Positions 53,433 through 61,933 of a DNA stretch of 64,000 nt are shown piece by piece; the first letter of the stretch is position 1, and every line of letters begins with the position of its first letter. Origin of the DNA: Plesiocystis pacifica SIR-1 (GTDB taxonomy: Bacteria > Myxococcota_A > Polyangia > Nannocystales > Nannocystaceae); contig NZ_ABCS01000016.1 of the NCBI RefSeq assembly GCF_000170895.1, forward strand, positions 1-64,000. Direction: 5' to 3'. The notes below the pieces were generated by a model. It did no database searches and was not told the DNA's origin. It was given only the letters and a program-made list of their open reading frames with translations. Made by a program: the position numbers and the translations under genes.

Positions 53433-53668
53433 GCGTGTCCGTTTCGCCCTGTGGGCGCTCCCATGAACCGGACACGCGGTCTGTCTAAAGCGTCCCTGAG
53501 GACTCTGTGAACGACATCCATCCCGACGAGCGTCGAGACTCTAGCATGCGAATCCAAATGGGCACGGACGAATCGAGGCTTTTCCAGGGCGCCCTCCCGG
53601 CCCGACCGAGGGCGCCGAGCGTCACACACGAAGCCTGTCTCCAATGCATCGTGTGCATGTTTGGAGAC
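53433..53668. other. hairpin-rich intergenic region between HNH nuclease and murF
   Basis: Three inverted repeats lie within 240 bp: GCGTGTCCG/CGGACACGC (53433-53441 and 53469-53477, with a nested GCCC/GGGC), GGCGCCCTC/GAGGGCGCC (53588-53596 and 53608-53616) and GTCTCCAA/TTGGAGAC (53637-53644 and 53661-53668, with TGCA/TGCA inside). None has a T tract. The spacer 53418-53824 is otherwise empty and less GC-rich. A structured RNA or a long leader of the HNH gene is possible. Confidence 0.5.
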
Positions 53669-53813
53669 GATTCGAGCCGCGGCGCCCGACGCCCGCGACG
53701 AGCCTGAAAGAGAATTGCTACACAGCGCAACTCGGAATTGCTCCGACACATGCGCCGGCTCCGGCTGCGCTCGGGGGTCGTGCTCGGGCGGTGCAAGGTG
53801 ACAGATCGCGGGC

Positions 53814-53819
53814 TATCGT
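53814..53819 (+). promoter_or_regulatory. -10 box of murF
   Basis: TATCGT ends five bases before the GTG at 53825. TGACAG (53799-53804) lies too close to be its -35. Confidence 0.35.
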
Positions 53820-53824
53820 GAGCC

Positions 53825-55273
53825 GTGCGCTGGAGCCCCGAACGCCTCGCCGCCGCAGCCTCTGGCCGCCTGCTCCGCGCGGGCACGCGGCCCATCCAAG
53901 CGGCCTTCATCGACAGCCGAACGCCCACCCCGGGCGGCCTGTTCGTGCCCATCGTCGCCGCGCGCGACGGCCACGACTTCATCCCCGCTGCCCTGGCCGC
54001 GGGAGCGAGCGCGACCCTGGTCGGCCCCGGCCGCGGCGAGGCCGTGCCCGAGGGTGACTTCACCGTCGTGGAGGTCGGCGACACCCTCGAGGGGCTGACG
54101 CAGCTGGCCCGGGACGCTCGCGCGCAGCTCGACGGGCCCGTGGTTGCGATCACCGGCAGCAACGGCAAGACCACGACCCGGGCCTTCGTCGAGGCTGCGC
54201 TGCGCACCGCCTTCGACCCGCTGATCTGCACCCAGGGCAACTTCAACAACCACCTCGGCCTGCCGCTGACGCTGGTGGGTGGGGTGGCGGGCACCGAGCC
54301 CCCGCGCGCGGCCGTGCTCGAGCTGGGCATGAGCGCCCCCGGCGAGAACGACCACCTCGCCCAGGTCGCCGGCCCCTCGGTCCACGTGATCACCTCCATC
54401 GCCCTCGAGCACCTCGAGTTCATGGGCAGCCTCGAGGCCATCGCGGCCGCCGAGGCCGAGCCCCTCGCCCACCTGCGCGCGAGCGGAGGCCACCGCCCCC
54501 TCGCGGTCCTGCCCGGGGACGAGCCGGCCCTCGTGCCGCACCTGCCCGGGCCTGACTCGGGCTTGCGAGTGCTCCGCTTTGGCTCGCCCGACGCCGCCAT
54601 CGGAGCGCCCCTCGACGTGGCGATCGTCGCCGTCGAGGTCGGCGCCCGCACCCGCGCCGTGCTGCGCCTGCGCGGCGAGGACGGCCAGGAAGACCGGGCG
54701 CTGAGCCTGAGCCTGCGGACCTTCGGGGCCCACAACGCCCGCAACGCCGCGGCGGCCGTCGCCGTCGCCGCCCACCTCGGCCTCGACCTCGACGCCGTCG
54801 CTCGAGCCCTCGAGGCCGTCGAGCCCGTCGGCGACCGCGGGCGCCTGCTCGAGCTCGAGCTCGGCGGCCACACCCACGCCCTCATCGCCGACTGCTACAA
54901 CGCCAACCCCGGCTCGATGAGCGCGGCGCTGGGCAGCCTCGCCATGCTCGACGGCCCCCGCGTCGCCGTGCTCGGCGACATGCTCGAGCTCGGACCCGAC
55001 GAGGACGCGCTGCACCGCGAGGTGGGGACCGAGGCCGCGCGCCTGGGCATCGACGCCGTCCTCGGAGTGGGGCCCCGGGCCCGCGCCATCGCCGAGGCCG
55101 CCGCCGACGCCAAGCCTGGCCTGGTCGCCCACGCGGTCGAGCGCGACGCCGTCGACGAGGCCTGCGCGTGGATCCGTGCCCGCCTCGAAGGCGCCAGCGA
55201 GCCCGGAGCCGTGCTGTTCAAGGCCAGCCGCGGCATCCAGCTCGAGCGCGTCGTCGAGGCCCTGCGCGGCTGA
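53825..55273 (+). CDS. murF: UDP-N-acetylmuramoyl-tripeptide--D-alanyl-D-alanine ligase
   Basis: 482 aa, Mur ligase fold. It adds D-Ala-D-Ala to the UDP-MurNAc-tripeptide in peptidoglycan synthesis. N-terminal UDP-binding domain with IDSRTPTPGGLFVPI. ATP site ITGSNGKTTTRAF (about 112-124); the MurF-specific GNFNNHLGLP; the magnesium/carbamate region ELGMSAPGE; NARNAAAAVAVA; ADCYNANPGSM; and the C-terminal 'VLFKASRGIQLE', typical of MurF. Starting at GTG fits the family. It stands alone, away from any dcw cluster, and repeat copy E follows directly. Confidence 0.94.
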   Translation: MRWSPERLAAAASGRLLRAGTRPIQAAFIDSRTPTPGGLFVPIVAARDGHDFIPAALAAGASATLVGPGRGEAVPEGDFTVVEVGDTLEGLTQLARDARAQLDGPVVAITGSNGKTTTRAFVEAALRTAFDPLICTQGNFNNHLGLPLTLVGGVAGTEPPRAAVLELGMSAPGENDHLAQVAGPSVHVITSIALEHLEFMGSLEAIAAAEAEPLAHLRASGGHRPLAVLPGDEPALVPHLPGPDSGLRVLRFGSPDAAIGAPLDVAIVAVEVGARTRAVLRLRGEDGQEDRALSLSLRTFGAHNARNAAAAVAVAAHLGLDLDAVARALEAVEPVGDRGRLLELELGGHTHALIADCYNANPGSMSAALGSLAMLDGPRVAVLGDMLELGPDEDALHREVGTEAARLGIDAVLGVGPRARAIAEAAADAKPGLVAHAVERDAVDEACAWIRARLEGASEPGAVLFKASRGIQLERVVEALRG

Positions 55274-55280
55274 GTGCTGT

Positions 55281-55410
55281 TTTGCCCCCACAGCCGGCTG
55301 GGACCGGGGGCGCTTTGTCGCTCCGCTCCTCCGCTTTGGCTTGGTGGGCAATGCAGTTCGTGCCTTGGAGAAGGCTCGTGGTCGCCCCCGTAAGCGGGGG
55401 CGTGGATTCA
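55281..55410 (+). repeat. 3'-UTR repeat element, copy E
   Basis: Starts seven bases after the murF stop with TTTGCCCCCACAGCC. The core lacks two bases found in other copies (GTCGCTCCGCTCC instead of GTCGCTGTCCGCTCC). The distal hairpin CGCCCCCGtaagCGGGGGCG lies at 55383-55402. The GTGGATTC end is followed after 14 bp by the stop of the convergent endopeptidase gene. Confidence 0.88.
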
Positions 55411-55423
55411 AAATGGCCAGAGC

Positions 55424-56668
55424 CTACTCGCCGCACTCGGGCTCGGCGGGCCCGCAGGGGAAGCGGACGTGGATGTGGTCGGCGTGGCCCGGCGAGTGGC
55501 GGACCAGGCCCAGGCTCGCCGCGGAGCCCCGCGGGTACTGCATGAGCTCGCCGAGGGTCGCGTCGTCGAGGCCCGCCTCCTGGCCCGCTTTGTAGAGCCG
55601 GCGCTGGGCCTTGTAGTCGAGGAAGATCACCGACACGAAGCCGGTGTCGGCGAAGGCCTGGATCAGCTCGAGGGTCGCGGGCCAGTCGACGCGGCGCAGC
55701 GTCGGCGGCAGGCTCTGGGGGACCTCGGGGCGCAGCGGCAGGCGGATGTCGAGGTCCCGGCCGCTCTGGTGCGAGATGTGCCCGCCGATCTTCCCGCCGC
55801 GCTGCCGGCTCATGGTCCCGACCCGGATCGGGTTGGGGTAGTCGGAGCGCGCCGCGAAGTGGTCGAGGGCGGCGACGGTGTGGCGCACGGCCCAGGTCGT
55901 GCCCCAGGCGGAGTTGGGGTAGCGCCGCTCGTAGCCCGGGCCCGGGGGGAGCTGCACGGCGGCGACGAGGACCCCCGCCTGGGGCGTGCCGATGCCGTGG
56001 GCGCCCGGGGGGACCAGGGCCGCGCGGGCGTTTTGGGGCACGTCGTCGACGATCGAGGCGTAGACGAGGGGATCGATCCACACCGTCACGGCCTCGCCGA
56101 GCTCGAGGCTGCGCCCGATCGCGCCGACGTTCCAGGCGCGCAGCCGCGAGGTGTCGACGCCGTAGCGCCGGGCGATGGAGCCCCAGCTGTCTCCCTCGAC
56201 GACGCGGTGGCTCAGGGCCTCGCGGGGCGGCGGGAAGCGCTGGGCGTAGATCCGCAGCCGCGCGGGCTTGCGTGGGTGGAGCTCCTCGTCGTCGCCGAGC
56301 TCGTTCCAGTTGCGCACGCTCGACTCGCGCACGCCGTAGCGAATCGCGAGCTGGGCGACGGTCTCCCGGGGCAGGGTCTCGTGGCGGATCCACCGGGGCA
56401 GCTCGCCCGGATCGTGCGCGGGCATGCGCCAGGTCGGCTCGGGCTCGGGCTCGGGCTCGACCGCGGGCTCGGGCTCGACCGCGGGCTCCGGAAGACTCGG
56501 AGCGTCCGGCTCGACCGTCGCCGTCTCCACCGCGAGCGGGGCCTCGACCACCGCGGCGAGCTCGACCGCGGCGCGACCTCGCGGCCCGTCCGAGGCCGCC
56601 TGCGCGTCACAGGCGAGCACCGCCCCCGCCAGGCCGAGCCCGGCCAGCACCCGGCGACGCGCGCTCAC
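55424..56668 (-). CDS. LysM-containing murein endopeptidase (M74/MepA-like)
   Basis: 414 aa from GTG 56668. Signal sequence (VLAGLGLAGAVLACDAQA; a LAC lipobox is possible), then a linker of Val/Glu/Pro repeats (AVEPEPAVEPEPEPEP). Two LysM-like modules follow (ETLPRETVAQLAIRYGVRES; HRVVEGDSWGSIARRYGVDT), then the peptidase domain with GHISHQSGRDLDI and HADHIHVRF, matching the zinc ligands of penicillin-insensitive murein endopeptidase. It should bind peptidoglycan and cut cross-bridges. The start overlaps the PH-domain gene by 4 nt. It converges on murF, so enzymes building and cutting the wall face each other. Confidence 0.86.
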   Translation of the reverse strand: MSARRRVLAGLGLAGAVLACDAQAASDGPRGRAAVELAAVVEAPLAVETATVEPDAPSLPEPAVEPEPAVEPEPEPEPTWRMPAHDPGELPRWIRHETLPRETVAQLAIRYGVRESSVRNWNELGDDEELHPRKPARLRIYAQRFPPPREALSHRVVEGDSWGSIARRYGVDTSRLRAWNVGAIGRSLELGEAVTVWIDPLVYASIVDDVPQNARAALVPPGAHGIGTPQAGVLVAAVQLPPGPGYERRYPNSAWGTTWAVRHTVAALDHFAARSDYPNPIRVGTMSRQRGGKIGGHISHQSGRDLDIRLPLRPEVPQSLPPTLRRVDWPATLELIQAFADTGFVSVIFLDYKAQRRLYKAGQEAGLDDATLGELMQYPRGSAASLGLVRHSPGHADHIHVRFPCGPAEPECGE

Positions 56669-57246
56669 GCGAGCTGCTCGAGCGCCCCGTCCTCGCCCTC
56701 TTGGCCCACGAGCTCCATGGGCCGGCTCGTCTGGCGCGCGTCCTGGACGGCGTCGCGGAGCTTCTCGAACAGCTCGCGGTGGTTGGGCAGGCCGTGGAGC
56801 TCGAGGTTGGGGTCGCTCTGGTCCGTGCTGATCAGCGTGATCTTCCCGTTGCCGAGGACGCGATCGAGCAGGCTCTGGTTGTACTTGACGTCGAGCACGC
56901 GCCACAGCTCGAGGCTGTCGACGGACTTGCTGATCACCCCGTGCTCGGTCTCGATGCGCCGGCCGGTGACCTTGTACTTGGTCGACACGTGGGTGACGTA
57001 GGTCCAGCCCAGGCCGGGCAGGCCGACGAGCCACAGCAGGCCCAGCATCCACCCCGGGACGCCCCACGCGAAGGAGTTGATGGCGATGGCCAGCGCGCCA
57101 CCGAGGGCGCTCGCCAGCCCCCACTTGACGTAGCCGCCGAGGCTCGCGCTGTGCTTGGCCGGTCCGGCGAACATCACCTCGCTCGAGCCCGCGGGCGCCG
57201 TGGATCCACGGGGCGGCTGGGCGACGGGGGGCTGCGCTTGGTTCAT
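56665..57246 (-). CDS. bacterial PH-domain membrane protein (YdbS/DUF304-like)
   Basis: 193 aa. A Pro/Gln/Ser-rich N-terminus is followed by two spans (LASALGGALAIAINSFAW; MLGLLWLVGLPGLGWTYV) and a bPH2 domain: KYKVTGRRIETEHGVISKSVDSLELWRVLDVK (key residues Y-x-V-T, I-x-x-x-x-G, L-x-x-V-x-D-V). The tail has DPNLELHGLPNHRELFEKLR. The role of such domains is unclear. TACGGT ends six bases before the ATG, and the gene overlaps the endopeptidase start. Confidence 0.87.
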   Translation of the reverse strand: MNQAQPPVAQPPRGSTAPAGSSEVMFAGPAKHSASLGGYVKWGLASALGGALAIAINSFAWGVPGWMLGLLWLVGLPGLGWTYVTHVSTKYKVTGRRIETEHGVISKSVDSLELWRVLDVKYNQSLLDRVLGNGKITLISTDQSDPNLELHGLPNHRELFEKLRDAVQDARQTSRPMELVGQEGEDGALEQLA

Positions 57247-57252
57247 GGACCC

Positions 57253-57258
57253 ACCGTA
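57253..57258 (-). promoter_or_regulatory. -10 box of the PH-domain gene
   Basis: TACGGT on the minus strand, six bases before ATG 57246, in the 64-bp gap after the 57311 gene. Confidence 0.4.
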
Positions 57259-57310
57259 GCAGAAGCCGACCCCGTCGAGGCAGGCCCTTGGGCCAGGGGG
57301 TGGCTCCAGC

Positions 57311-57901
57311 TCAGTGGTACACGGGCTCGCTCGGGCCGGCCTCGCGCGAACCGGGGGTCGGCGGCGGGTAGGTGGGCTCTGGCTTCGGCGCGGGATCCAC
57401 CTTGGGTTCGACTGGAGCCGGTTTCGGTTCTGGCTTTGGCTCCGACCTTGGCTTCGGCTCGGGCTTCGGCTCGGGCGGACGCACCCGCTTGGGTCGCTTC
57501 GGCGCGGGCGCGTCGGCCTCGGACTCGAGGGCCGCGGGCCGCCTCGGGCCCCGTCGGCGCGCGCCGGGCAGCGGCGGCTCGTAGTCGCTCTCGACCGCGG
57601 GCTCAGCGTGCTCGGCGTCCTCGGCCTCCACCGGTCGGGTCGCCGCGGGCACCACGACCTCCTCGTCGGGGATCCACGTCGGCGCCTCGACGTACTCCCC
57701 GAGCACGCGGTCGCGCAGCTCCTCGAGGGCCGGGTTGATCGCCGAGCGCGTCCCCGCGAGGAGCTCCTGCGCCTCGGGGGTCTCGCTGATGGTGTCGACG
57801 TGCTCGGCGAAGGTCTTTCCGCCCAGATCGATGGCAAAAGCCCCCCACAGCGCGATGGCCACCACGGACAGGCTGATCAGGGCGCGGACCGGTCGAAACA
57901 C
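57311..57901 (-). CDS. single-span membrane protein with Pro/Glu/Lys repeats
   Basis: 196 aa from GTG. One N-terminal span (ALISLSVVAIALWGAFAI) is followed by a short helical part (TFAEHVDTISETPEAQELLA). The Pro/Glu/Ala/Arg-rich tail includes PEPKPEPKPRSEPKPEPKP, which could cross the periplasm like TonB linkers. No TonB C-terminal domain follows, so it is not TonB. Function unknown. Divergent from proC, 57 bp away. Confidence 0.75.
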   Translation of the reverse strand: MFRPVRALISLSVVAIALWGAFAIDLGGKTFAEHVDTISETPEAQELLAGTRSAINPALEELRDRVLGEYVEAPTWIPDEEVVVPAATRPVEAEDAEHAEPAVESDYEPPLPGARRRGPRRPAALESEADAPAPKRPKRVRPPEPKPEPKPRSEPKPEPKPAPVEPKVDPAPKPEPTYPPPTPGSREAGPSEPVYH

Positions 57902-57958
57902 CGCTACCAGTGTCGCGCGGACCCTCGGCCGCGCCCAAATTTCGTGCTAAGGCGCGGC

Positions 57959-58783
57959 ATGCTCGACACAGCTCGAAGCTTGTGCGTCATCGGCTGCGGC
58001 ACCATGGGCGAGGCGATCGTCGGCGGGCTCATGCGCGCGGGGTGGCTGGAGCCCGATCGCGTCGTGGTCACGGCGCGCCGGGCCAGCGTCGCCGAACGCC
58101 TGCACGAACGACTCGGGGTCGCGGCGACCACGGACAACCTCGCAGCCTGTCAGGGTGCGCAGGTCGTCCTCGTGTGCCTCAAGCCCCAGCGCTTCGCCAA
58201 GATCCTCGACAACGACGCGATGCGCGAGGCCCTCGCGGGCAAGCTGCTGATCTCCATCGCCGCAGGGGTGACGCTGAGCTCGCTGGCGCAGTGGCTGCCG
58301 CAGACGGCCCTGATCCGCGCCATGCCGAACACGCCGTGCCTGATCGGCGAGGGCATGACCGTGCTCGGGCGCCGCGACGCCGGCCCGACCGCCGCGAGCG
58401 ACGAGCAGCTCGCCCTGGCCAAGCGCATCTTCGACTCCGTCGGCGTGACCGCCGAGGTCGAGCCCAAGCTGATGGACGCGGTCACCAGCCTCAACGGCAG
58501 CGGCCCCGCCTTCGTCTATGTCATGCTCGAGGCCATGGCCGACGGCGGCGTGATGATGGGCCTGCCCCGGGACGTCGCCGTGACGATCGCCGCGCAGGTG
58601 TTCCGCGGCGCGGCGGGCATGGTGCTCGACACCGACCTGCACCCCGCCGCGCTCAAGGATCAGGTGACCACGCCCGCGGGCTGCACCATCGCCGGGATCT
58701 TGACCATGGAGGACGGCCGCATCCGCTCCGTGCTCGCGCGGACCATCCAGGAAGCGACCAAGGTCGCGGGGTCGCTCGGATGA
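57959..58783 (+). CDS. proC: pyrroline-5-carboxylate reductase
   Basis: 274 aa; last step of proline synthesis using NAD(P)H. Rossmann motif VIGCGTMGEAIVGGL (about 10-24), LVCLKPQ, 'ISIAAGVTLSSL', IRAMPNTPCLIGEGM, and the C-terminal signature DAVTSLNGSGPAFVYVMLEAMADGG with DQVTTPAGCTIAGI. All expected residues are present. TAAGGC ends five bases before the ATG. The stop overlaps the start of the next lipoprotein gene. Confidence 0.95.
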   Translation: MLDTARSLCVIGCGTMGEAIVGGLMRAGWLEPDRVVVTARRASVAERLHERLGVAATTDNLAACQGAQVVLVCLKPQRFAKILDNDAMREALAGKLLISIAAGVTLSSLAQWLPQTALIRAMPNTPCLIGEGMTVLGRRDAGPTAASDEQLALAKRIFDSVGVTAEVEPKLMDAVTSLNGSGPAFVYVMLEAMADGGVMMGLPRDVAVTIAAQVFRGAAGMVLDTDLHPAALKDQVTTPAGCTIAGILTMEDGRIRSVLARTIQEATKVAGSLG

Positions 58784-59274
58784 GGCGCGCGCCCCAGGCG
58801 GTGCGCGTCGCCTTCGCGGCGTGGACGCTGGCGGGCTGCCGCCCCGAGCCCACGCCGCCGACGAACCCCGACCCGGACCCCGCCGAGGCCAAACCAGCCC
58901 TCGCCCCCGGCACCTGCAACACCGACTCGGACTGCACCGAGGGCCGCGCCTGCCTCGACCGGCGCTGCGTCTCGACCTCCGCCCAGCGCTCCGCCGGCGC
59001 CTGCGGCCTCGCCCCCATCACCTTCCCCGACGCCAGCCGCCAGCTCCCGGAGGCCGCCCAGGTCCGCATCGACGAGGCCCTGCCCTGCCTGCGCGAGGCC
59101 ATCGCCGAGGGGGGCACCCTGGAGCTTCACGTCCTCGACGCGGATCCCCTGGCCAGCGAGCGCGCCGCGGTGCTCCGGGCCTTCCTCGACCAGCGCGAGC
59201 TCGGCGAGGTGGAGCTCGAGCGCGGATCCCCGAGCGAGGGGGAGCCCGGCCGCCTCGAGCTGCGCTTTCGCTGA
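58780..59274 (+). CDS. hypothetical Cys-rich lipoprotein
   Basis: 164 aa; ATGA overlap with proC. The short signal ends in the lipobox TLAGC (about 22). Pro/Asp linker, then CNTDSDCTEGRACLDRRC, the same C-x5-C-x5-C-x4-C cluster as the lipoprotein at 18961. The remainder (PEAAQVRIDEALPCLREAIA, 'LELHVLDADPLASERAAVLRAFL') resembles the OmpA-type fold in part, with an LxxHxxxD-like layout, but that is a weak impression. Function unknown. Confidence 0.75.
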   Translation: MRRAPQAVRVAFAAWTLAGCRPEPTPPTNPDPDPAEAKPALAPGTCNTDSDCTEGRACLDRRCVSTSAQRSAGACGLAPITFPDASRQLPEAAQVRIDEALPCLREAIAEGGTLELHVLDADPLASERAAVLRAFLDQRELGEVELERGSPSEGEPGRLELRFR

Positions 59275-59283
59275 GCTCCTCGG

Positions 59284-59289
59284 TATGAT
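59284..59289 (+). promoter_or_regulatory. -10 box of the TonB-dependent receptor gene
   Basis: TATGAT ends six bases before the GTG at 59296. Confidence 0.5.
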
Positions 59290-59295
59290 GGCTCG

Positions 59296-61728
59296 GTGCT
59301 CCTCGGGTCCAACGCGCTGCTCGGTCTCGCGTTGGTCCTGGGCTTGCTCGGGCCCGAACCTGAGCCGAAGCCAGAACCCGAGCCAAACCCCGAGCCAGAA
59401 CCCGAACCGGCTGCAGAGCTGCCTCCTGGACCCGAGACCCACGGGCGCGTGGAGCTCGAGGCCCAGGTCCGAGGTCGCCGCGATCCCGTCGCTGGGGCCC
59501 GGCTCTACGCCGTCGACGAGGCGGCGGCCATCGAGGTCAACCCCGAGCGCCTCGGCGAGCTCGACGAGGACGGCAAGGTCGCGCTGTGGCTCGCGCCCGG
59601 GCGCTACACCGTCGAGCTGGTCGCCGACGGCTTCGAGCCCCTGCGCTTCGAGCTCGAGGTCCGCGTCGGCGAGCGCGAGGTCCTCGAGCTGCGCGTCGAC
59701 GAGCAAGTCGGCGGCAAGCGCTACCGCACCGAGGTCAGCAGCGAGCGCGCCGGGGTCCTGAGCCGCACGCGGCTGCGCGACGAGGCCATCCACGAGCTCC
59801 CGGGCTCCGGCGGCGACCCCTTCTCGGCGATCCGCTCGCTGCCCGGCGTCGCCCAGGTCACCGGCTTTTTGCCCTACGTCGTCGTCCGCGGCGCGGCCCC
59901 GGGCAACACCGGCTACTACCTCGACGGCGTCCGCGTGCCCCTGCTCTTCCACGTCGCCGCGGGCCCCTCGGTGATCCACCCCTACTTCGTCGACAGCGTC
60001 GACTTCTACCCCAGCGGCGCCCCCGTCCGCCTCGGCCGCTACGCGAGCGGGATCATCGAAGGCCGGACCCGCGAGCCCGGCCGCGAGCGCGTCCGCGGCG
60101 AGGTCGATCTGCGCCTCACCGACGCCGGCGCCCTGGTCGAGATCCCCTTCGATCGTCCGCGCGCGCCGACCGAGGACTGCCCCGACTGCCGCGGCCCGGC
60201 CCGGGGCTCCCTCGCCCTCGCCGGGCGCTACAGCTACACCGGCCTGCTGCTCTCGGCGATCCCCGCCCTCAACGTCAAGCTGCGCTTTTGGGACTACCAG
60301 GCCCGCCTCGACCACGACCTGGGCCCCCGCGCCCGCTACACCGCGTTCGTGTTCGGGGCCTACGACGAGCTCGGCCAGGCCCGGGCCCAGGTCCTCGACG
60401 ACGACGGCGACGTCGTGATCGACGAGGACCCCGATCCCTTCGTCCGGCTCGAGTTCCACCGCATCGATCAGCGCGTCGACCAGCGCCTGCGCGGCGGCGC
60501 CCAGATCCGCTACGGCCTCACCCTCGGCCTCGACCGCTCCGGGGTCCAGGACGTGCGCGTCAACGAGTGGCGCGTCAGCCCTCGCCTCGAGCTGCGCAAG
60601 ACCCTCGTCGACAACCTCGAGCTCCGCGCGGGCCTCGATCAGTCGCTCCAGTTCTTTCGCCTGCCCCAGGGCCTGAGCACCTCGACGACCGGCGCGTCCG
60701 TCGAGGACCTCGCCCTGTTCCTCGCCGAGCGCACGGTCTCGTCGACGGGCCTCTACGCGGACCTGCGTTACTCTCGAGGCGCCGTCGAGGTCCAGCCCGG
60801 CGTGCGCGTCGAGCTGTGGGCCCAGTCCGGCGTCAGCCCTTACCTGCCCGAGGCCCGGACGCGCAGCTCCGCCGTCGGCCTCGACCCGCGCCTGAGCGTG
60901 CGCGAGGCCGTCAGCGATCGCTGGACCCTGCGCCAGACCCTCGCCGTCCACCACCAGCCCCCGGACCCGCCCCTGCCGATCCCCGGCGTCGAAGGGGTCA
61001 GCCTCGACGCCGGGTTGCAGCGCAGCGTCCAGGCCAGCTTCGGCTGGACCGGCCGCCTCGGCGACCGCGCGGAGCTCGAGCAGACCCTGTTCGGCGCGCG
61101 CCTGACCAACATGCAGGACTACGAGCTCGGGGGCGACGACGGCGATCCTGGGGGCCAGTCGATCAGCGAGCTCGAGGACTTCCTCATCCGCGTGTCCGGG
61201 TGGTCCTGGGGCCTCGAGAGCCGCCTGTCCCTCGTGCCCACCGGCAAGCTCTACGGCTGGATCGCCTACACCCTCAGCTGGTCGATCCGCGACTTCCCCC
61301 TGGGCGGCACGGCCTTTGCCACCTGGGACCAGCGCCACATCCTCAACGCCGTCGCCGGCTGGACCTTCAACCGCAAGTGGCGCGTCGGCGGCCGCCTGCA
61401 CGTCAACACCGGCCGGCCCTACACCTCTCGCCGGTCCCTCCCCGAGGGCGGCCTCGAGAACCTCACCGAGGCCCTCCGAAATCACCGCAACGACGCGCGC
61501 CTGCCCACCTTCGTCCAGCTCGACGCCCGGGTCGAGCGCATCTTCACCTTCCGCGACTTCCGCCTGCACCTCTACCTCGACCTGACCAACGCCAACCTCG
61601 GCCGCGAGGTGCTCAGCTGCGACACCAACGCCCAGCCCACCGAGGTCGTGGAGGTGATCGACGGCTGCGTGAACCCCCAGGCCCTGCGCTACGTGCTCCC
61701 GAGCCTCGGGCTGCGCGCAGTGTTTTGA
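59296..61728 (+). CDS. TonB-dependent outer-membrane receptor with N-terminal carboxypeptidase-regulatory domain
   Basis: 810 aa. Signal region, a Pro/Glu/Lys repeat (EPKPEPEPNPEPEPEP), then a CarboxypepD_reg-like beta sandwich (VAGARLYAVDEAAAIEV... APGRYTVELVADGFEPL, about 55-125). A plug domain follows with RSLPGVAQVTGFLPYVVVRG, 'GYYLDGVRVPLLFHV' and YPSGAPVRLGRYASGIIEG. Strands of a large barrel run to the end, with the closing YVLPSLGLRAVF ending in Phe. No clear TonB box is seen. Myxobacteria carry many such receptors of unknown ligand. No transport partners are adjacent. Confidence 0.88.
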   Translation: MLLGSNALLGLALVLGLLGPEPEPKPEPEPNPEPEPEPAAELPPGPETHGRVELEAQVRGRRDPVAGARLYAVDEAAAIEVNPERLGELDEDGKVALWLAPGRYTVELVADGFEPLRFELEVRVGEREVLELRVDEQVGGKRYRTEVSSERAGVLSRTRLRDEAIHELPGSGGDPFSAIRSLPGVAQVTGFLPYVVVRGAAPGNTGYYLDGVRVPLLFHVAAGPSVIHPYFVDSVDFYPSGAPVRLGRYASGIIEGRTREPGRERVRGEVDLRLTDAGALVEIPFDRPRAPTEDCPDCRGPARGSLALAGRYSYTGLLLSAIPALNVKLRFWDYQARLDHDLGPRARYTAFVFGAYDELGQARAQVLDDDGDVVIDEDPDPFVRLEFHRIDQRVDQRLRGGAQIRYGLTLGLDRSGVQDVRVNEWRVSPRLELRKTLVDNLELRAGLDQSLQFFRLPQGLSTSTTGASVEDLALFLAERTVSSTGLYADLRYSRGAVEVQPGVRVELWAQSGVSPYLPEARTRSSAVGLDPRLSVREAVSDRWTLRQTLAVHHQPPDPPLPIPGVEGVSLDAGLQRSVQASFGWTGRLGDRAELEQTLFGARLTNMQDYELGGDDGDPGGQSISELEDFLIRVSGWSWGLESRLSLVPTGKLYGWIAYTLSWSIRDFPLGGTAFATWDQRHILNAVAGWTFNRKWRVGGRLHVNTGRPYTSRRSLPEGGLENLTEALRNHRNDARLPTFVQLDARVERIFTFRDFRLHLYLDLTNANLGREVLSCDTNAQPTEVVEVIDGCVNPQALRYVLPSLGLRAVF

Positions 61729-61750
61729 TTTTGCAGGCCGAGTCTACGAC

Positions 61751-61933
61751 CACCGCCAAACCAACGCCCCTCACCCCGCCAAACCACGCCCCTCATCCCC
61801 GCCAAACCAACACCCCTCACCCCCCCATACCAACGCCCCTCATCCCCGCCAAACCAACACCCCTCATCCCCGCCAAACCGACGCCCCTCACCCCCCCCAA
61901 ACCAACGCCCCTCACCACCGCCAAACCAGCGCC
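61751..61933 (-). repeat. tandem 23-24-bp tail of repeat copy F
   Basis: About eight units of CCGCCAAACCAACGCCCCTC plus three or four bases, with small variations and no spacers. On the minus strand a unit reads as GGTTTGGCGGGGGTGAGGGG, the tail sequence that occurs once in copy D. It follows the receptor gene by 22 bp. Confidence 0.85.
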
